In this document: positions 4,140 to 6,568 of the stretch, piece after piece
Layout: every line of letters begins with the position of its first letter
How positions within the stretch are numbered: the stretch's first letter is position 1
Source of the DNA: Methanoregulaceae archaeon
GTDB lineage: Archaea > Halobacteriota > Methanomicrobia > Methanomicrobiales > Methanospirillaceae
DNA: 6,568 bases
NCBI GenBank assembly: GCA_019695435.1
Contig: JACTVF010000134.1
Span: 1 to 6,568, forward strand
Direction: 5' to 3'
The notes under the pieces: model-generated
What the model was told of the DNA's origin: nothing
Seen by the model: only the letters and a program-made list of their open reading frames with translations
Databases searched by the model: none
Made by a program: the position numbers and the translations under genes

Positions 4140-6534
4140 CTACGTTCCGGCGAGGCTGTCACTTACTTGGTCGCCGTAGATAAGCGTCAAATTGTTGGTC
4201 GCGTCCAGTCGGTAAATCCCGCCGGGCTCGGCTACTTTGACGTTGCCGCCCGTTACGCCTGCGTTCTCAAGCGCCGCGATGTTCGAGCGACTGGTGATTA
4301 CCAGCGTCGGGCCTTCCATACTATTGTCGGCCCGCATCCTTGCAAAGGCTCCGGCGCTGCGTGCCCGGAAGTCATCCAAACTCTCGCCGCCCGGTATCAC
4401 CTCCTCCGGGTTGTCGAGGTACCACTGAACTTCGTCGCCTACCTCGGCCTTCTTTTGGCCGGTGTAGAGGCCGACGTTCAGCGTCTTGAAGCCATCGTCA
4501 ATCTCAATCGGTACGCCGAGACCATCCGAGCAGATTTGCGCGGTCTCCCAATGACGTGGCAGCGAGGACGTCACGATGCGCTTGATGCCCTTGTCCTTCA
4601 AGGACATCGCCGCCTGCAGTGCTGCCTTCCGGCCTTCCTCGTCGAGGCTATACTTGCCCCAGCCGCGATACAGGTCCTGCAGGTTGGCGTCGGTGGTCCC
4701 GTGCCGCATTACGTATGCAGGCGTGTCGTTCATACCCGCGCCCAGCCGGATGTACCGCCTGCCCTTGCCCTTGTTGGTGACGCCGGGCTTCGCGCCGGGC
4801 TTCGCCGCCGGGGAGCCGGGCTTGGCCCCACCCGAGGCCGCCGGGGCCGCCGCTGCACCGCCGGAAGCCGGTGCTACCGCCGGAGCGCTTGCTTTGGCCA
4901 GCGCCAGCTTGTTCTTGTGTTCCTGCTGCGGACTGTATTCCGGATTCTCTTGGTGGAAGTTGACCGTAGCCTGAGCGCCCATCGCAATCGGGTCGCCCGC
5001 GTCCTGCATATTGGTCGGCATCCAAATCTTGTCGCCCACGTCGCCGGGGAGTGGGTTCATGTCTTCCAGCTCGCGGATGTCATTGCCGCTGAGGTAGCCC
5101 CACTGGCGACCGCTGGTGTAGAATGCGGACCGCGCGGCTGAGTCAGGGTACATCAACCGACGCACATCGAACTTGGGGAAGAACTTGTTGGCCGTGCGTC
5201 CCATCTTCGGGAAGCACTTCCGCGTCAGTTCCTCTTCCCACGATACCAGCCAAGGATTGAGGCAATACAGCACGAACTCAATGCTCGACTGCTCGATGTT
5301 GCTCTTGCCGCTCTTCTCGGCTGCACCAACCATGTGAAGCGGGACGTTAAATACCGCGCAGGTCTCGCCGCGCTCATATGTCCGGGTCTGGAGCATCTGC
5401 CCCTCTTCCGGGGTGCTCGCAATCTTCTCGAACTTGATGCCTTGGTCGAGGACCGCAACCTTGAATGCGTTCTCGCCGCCGTGCGCCTCTTGCCATGAGC
5501 GCCGCACGTTCTCGATTTGGATTTCCTGCATCTTGTTCGGGAAGGTCAAGATGCCTGCAGGCCGTGCACCGTTGCCGAAGAACTTAGCTCCGTACTTCTC
5601 GGTGGCCAGCGAGAGCCCGATGATTTGCCGCGCGAGGTAGACCGTGCTCTGGCCCAGCCGACCATCCAGTGACAGGCCCGGAACGTGAATCATGTCCTCG
5701 GCCAATACGATGCGGCGGCGGCCCATGTTCAGGTCATGCTGCTCGGCGGAAGGGTAGTCCATCTGCTGCAGCGGCTCGGTCGTCTCATACATCAGCGTGC
5801 CCGCCGGATACATCGTGCCCTGTAGCATGATTGGCTGCACATTCCTGATGGGCCGGGTCCGGGCCGGGTTGCGTGGCCACAGCGCGATGATGTTGTTCGA
5901 CTTGTCGCGCTCAATCTCCGAGTAGGCGTTGCCCCAAAGGAGGTCGTGGCACAGCATGGTCTTGAAGAACGTAAACCGGGTCATCTCCGCATTCGGTTCG
6001 TTGCGGAACAAATCGTAGAGGCTATGGTCGGTCGCGACCTGCTTGCCCGTTCGATTGTCTGTCTTCAGCCGCTCGTAGACATTCAGCGGCAGCCCGGCGA
6101 CGCCGTTACTGATGATGTTGACGCAGGCATAGACCGTCCCCACTTGGAGGGCAGTCATCTCGCTCACGCGGATGCCGGAATCCGTACGTCCGCCGTTGAA
6201 AATGTCTAAGAGCCATTCCGCCGGAAAAGAGAGCGGAGTTTGCAGTCTTGTTACTCGCGTATGCGAGGGCAGGTCATTTCTGCCAGCCTCTTGCGGTTCA
6301 ATTCCCGCAATGCTCGGACTATTGCATACCGCTTGCGCGGCCCCTCTCGCTTAGTCTCTCAGCGTGCCTTTGCGGCTTCGCCCTCGTTGGCATCTCAGCG
6401 TTCGAGTCAATTAGAGAAGGTTCTCGCCCACAAAAGCGGGCGACCCCAAATTAAGGATTCTCAAGAGAGCTGCGTTGCTCAAACGCCAGCCCTGCGGCCC
6501 GGTAGGCACTTATCATCCTATCGAGTATTCCCAC
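4140..6534 (-). CDS. Portal protein fused to a histidine-phosphatase-like domain, gene split by an intron
   Basis: The coding sequence is join(6534-6454, 6242-4140) on the minus strand, 727 residues. The portal forms the dodecameric ring at one vertex through which DNA is packaged and to which the tail attaches. Exon 1 (27 codons, GTG start) ends in RSSLENP; exon 2 resumes with QTPLSFPAEWLLDIFNGG and VSEMTALQVGTVYACVNII, the hallmark N-terminal core of HK97-type (phage_portal) proteins, and continues through the stem and crown regions (YLARQIIGLSLATEKYGAKF, GAEKSGKSNIEQSS). After about residue 460 an Ala/Pro/Gly linker with AKPG repeats leads to a phosphoglycerate-mutase-like domain (about 535-727). 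It has RHGT with His541, Arg590 in SSLPRHWETA, and GGESLDDF. However, the second catalytic His is Arg679 (TSRSN). The domain may therefore bind phosphorylated ligands rather than catalyse. A GTG at 6167 has been a tempting start but would delete the conserved N-terminus. Confidence 0.93.
4742..4905 (-). repeat. Low-complexity Ala/Pro/Gly linker with AKPG repeats
   Basis: This very GC-rich segment encodes the linker between the portal core and the C-terminal phosphatase-like domain. Three AKPG units occur close together (4783-4828), written in the DNA by repeats of GCCGGGCTTCGC on the plus strand. It probably forms a flexible, extended tether. Such sequence is prone to length change by slippage. 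Confidence 0.7.
6243..6453 (-). ncRNA. Compact group I self-splicing intron in the portal gene
   Basis: A 211-nt insert separates two in-frame halves of the portal gene. RNA elements read on the minus strand: P1, exon AUCCU (6458-6454) with GGGGU (6447-6443), including U6454.G6447 at the splice site; P2, CGCCCGC/GUGGGCG with a UUUU loop (6442-6425); P3, probably CGCU (6400-6397) with AGCG (6351-6348); P4, UGCC (6392-6389) with GGCA (6368-6365); P5, GGC-GAA-GCC; P7, GACUA (6356-6352) with UAGUC (6321-6317), in the conserved contexts GAGAGACUA and AAUAGUCC; P8, GCCGC-GCAA-GCGGU (6341-6328); P9, UUGCGG/CCGCAA (6310-6291); further hairpins at 6284-6268 and 6267-6254; terminal G6243; P10, UUUG (6450-6447) with CAAA (6242-6239). 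Splicing releases the intron with an exogenous guanosine and joins CCU to CAA in phase 0. It encodes no endonuclease. Size and core resemble the compact tRNA introns such as that of Azoarcus. P6 is not clear to me, and the exact subgroup is not assigned. Confidence 0.92.
6454..6534 (-). other. Exon 1 of the portal gene (27 codons)
   Basis: The GTG at 6534 opens a 27-codon frame (MGILDRMISAYR..., ending RSSLENP) that is stopped by a UAA at 6453-6451, the first three bases of the intron. The sequence is that of a portal N-terminus: a short hydrophobic/basic start, then the SSLENP motif that precedes PLSxPAEWL in related phage portals. Read alone it would look like a meaningless short ORF and be missed. 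Confidence 0.88.
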
Positions 6535-6540
6535 TCGGCA

Positions 6541-6548
6541 CCTCCTTT
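6541..6548 (-). promoter_or_regulatory. Ribosome binding site deciding the true portal start
   Basis: AAAGGAGG on the minus strand ends 6 bases before the GTG at 6534. It is a strong site and places the portal start upstream of the intron. No comparable site precedes the GTG at 6167. Confidence 0.85.
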
Positions 6549-6551
6549 CCC

Positions 6552-6568
6552 TTACAATAGCCGCTTGC
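6552..6568 (-). CDS. Possible C-terminal end of the upstream gene (terminase?)
   Basis: Only the last codons are visible: a frame reading KRLL then TAA (6554-6552), 3 bases before the portal ribosome binding site. Operon order in HK97-type phages would make this the large terminase subunit, but five codons cannot show it. Confidence 0.25.

Noticed and set aside
4167..5141. Plus-strand ORF of 324 codons opposite the portal gene
   Set aside because: It is antisense to the linker and phosphatase-like region, with compositional bias only and no domain signature.
6165..6167. GTG as the portal start, giving a 675-residue protein
   Set aside because: The same frame upstream encodes the conserved QTPLSFPAEWLLDIFNGG segment, and no good ribosome binding site precedes this GTG. 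The true start lies upstream of the intron.
6254..6277. Short ORF in the intron from the ATG at 6277, with a GAGG upstream
   Set aside because: It encodes only 8 codons before TAA, and the bases belong to the P9-type hairpins. There is no homing endonuclease.
6243..6453. A frameshift or decayed portal N-terminus instead of an intron
   Set aside because: A 211-base insert with P7, P8, P9 and P10 elements and an exact in-frame junction is not explained by a simple indel or by random decay.
6240..6560. Plus-strand ORFs across the intron region
   Set aside because: The opposite strand explains the region fully as exon 1 plus a structured intron; the plus-strand products resemble nothing known.

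Overview
The window is a head-assembly segment of a tailed phage or prophage with an HK97-type capsid. All supported genes lie on the minus strand and read from the right edge to the left, in the usual late-gene order: end of an upstream gene (probably terminase), portal, two small proteins, prohead protease, a third small protein, major capsid protein, then the beginning of a second capsid-like gene cut by the left edge. The DNA is GC-rich, genes are nearly end to end, and stop codons often overlap the next ribosome binding site, as in a single transcription unit. The host cannot be named from this sequence; GC content and gene style suggest a high-GC Gram-negative bacterium, and free phage cannot be told from prophage.

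The most notable element is at 6243-6453. The portal gene looks truncated at its 5' end, but its missing N-terminus lies further upstream behind a strong ribosome binding site (GTG at 6534, 27 codons). The 211 bases between the two coding pieces carry the hallmarks of a compact group I self-splicing intron: a U.G pair at the 5' splice site, a 7-bp P2, the conserved P7 halves GACUA/UAGUC in their usual sequence contexts, a P8 hairpin with a GCAA tetraloop, P9-type hairpins, a terminal G, and a 4-bp P10 with the 3' exon. Removing it joins the exons in frame (...SLENP|QTPLSFPAEW...), giving a 727-residue portal. The intron carries no homing endonuclease, and its first three bases are an in-frame UAA.

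Region by region: 4140-6534 is the split portal gene, whose product is fused through an Ala/Pro/Gly linker to a C-terminal histidine-phosphatase-like domain that lacks its second catalytic histidine. 3909-4130 encodes a small four-cysteine putative zinc protein. 3626-3907 and 1552-1818 encode small proteins that share an N-terminal module and flank the protease gene. 1830-3599 encodes an unusually large prohead protease with four parts: ChaB-like, U35 protease, acidic then Lys/Ala-rich coil, and a DUF6582-like tail. It also contains a well-placed internal start that would release the protease without the ChaB-like part. 367-1539 encodes the HK97-fold major capsid protein. 221-366 is a short gap with a GNRA hairpin, and 1-220 begins a second gene with a capsid-type N-terminal helical domain.

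Together the genes would build the procapsid: the portal nucleates assembly and forms the DNA entry ring, the protease and its coiled extension act inside the prohead, and one or two capsid proteins form the shell. The intron makes production of the portal depend on RNA splicing.
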